This document shows, piece after piece, positions 63,856 to 64,000 of a DNA stretch of 64,000 nt. Origin of the DNA: Pseudomonadota bacterium (lineage in GTDB: Bacteria; Desulfobacterota; Desulfobulbia; Desulfobulbales; JAHJIY01); assembly GCA_018823175.1 (NCBI GenBank), contig JAHJIY010000046.1, forward strand, positions 1-64,000, read 5' to 3'. The notes beneath the pieces are model-generated. The model had not been told where the DNA came from. It did not search any database and saw nothing but the letters and a program-made list of their open reading frames with translations. Both the position numbers and the translations under genes were made by a program. Each line of letters begins with the position of its first letter. The stretch's first letter is position 1.

Positions 63856-64000
63856 AATTATACGCACAGCAGGGTTATGGCGAAGGCGAAAAAATTTTTC
63901 AGGGACTCCATGAGGGCATAATTAATGGGGCAATCTTAAGCCCCCGTGATTTAAAGCCGGATGTTGCGGCGGCAAAGATTGCTAAATACAAGGCCGCGAA
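63852..64000 (+). CDS. Partial gene coupled to the kinase
   Basis: The start (ATG overlapping the kinase stop) is followed by 49 codons reading KLYAQQGYGEGEKIFQGL and INGAILSPRDLKPDVAAAKI before the window ends. I cannot name the family, though the ILSPRD block looks conserved-domain-like rather than random. Tight coupling means it is probably the kinase's functional partner; the sequence to the right is needed. Confidence 0.7.
   Translation, partial: MKLYAQQGYGEGEKIFQGLHEGIINGAILSPRDLKPDVAAAKIAKYKAA

Overview
The window looks like chromosome from an anaerobic, gene-dense bacterium with roughly 50-55% G+C. A sulfate- or sulfur-metabolising Desulfobacterota (former Deltaproteobacteria), perhaps near Desulfobulbales, fits best. 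This is inference from an Mvh-type [NiFe] hydrogenase fused into an HdrA operon with a TusA-like protein, from a sigma-54 promoter in front of a small secreted protein, and from general gene content. No rRNA or phylogenetic marker in the window proves it.

Layout. 1-1898 is non-coding and rich in palindromes and dispersed repeats. 1899-9408 holds a bacterial alpha-2-macroglobulin and PBP1C, an envelope-protection pair. 9505-10137 is a YefM/ParE-type toxin-antitoxin pair with its own promoter and operator. 10363-12203 (minus strand) is an ion transporter plus a CBS-domain protein. 12723-18345 is a translationally coupled hydrogenase operon: MvhG, MvhA, maturation protease, HdrA, MvhD, then TusA-like. 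18501-31201 is one long plus-strand signalling block: CheW, a second CheW-like protein, a solute-binding protein, an MCP, CheB, CheR-TPR, CheA-REC, a REC-SpoIIE phosphatase, a STAS-HATPase fusion, a STAS protein and a GspE/PilB-like ATPase. It has no free-standing CheY.

31202-41090 is mixed: small repeats, a YbhP/ClsB phospholipid pair, a sigma-54-driven secreted protein, an alpha/beta-hydrolase lipoprotein, an MFS exporter, tRNA-Pro, tRNA-Asn, BioA and a radical SAM protein. 41091-45706 has Lgt, a double M16 protease and Rpe. 45800-50104 (minus strand) is an unusual four-gene operon. It has two FlgO-like envelope proteins, an uncharacterised secreted protein, and a single-pass membrane protein whose cytoplasmic part carries three copies of a motif resembling the CheY-binding N-terminus of FliM. 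No flagellar structural gene is present. 50232-64000 is a defence-like island: an SNF2 helicase with a SWIM-zinc protein, a zone of decayed genes (AAA ATPase, Mrr, AlbA-type), a complete type I restriction-modification system, and a Hanks-type kinase overlapping a gene that runs off the right edge.

The most promising candidates for something undescribed are the FliM-motif/FlgO operon and the chemosensory-to-partner-switching-to-ATPase block. They may be functionally linked: the first offers CheY-type docking peptides, and the second is a chemosensory pathway whose only receiver domains sit on CheA and on the phosphatase.
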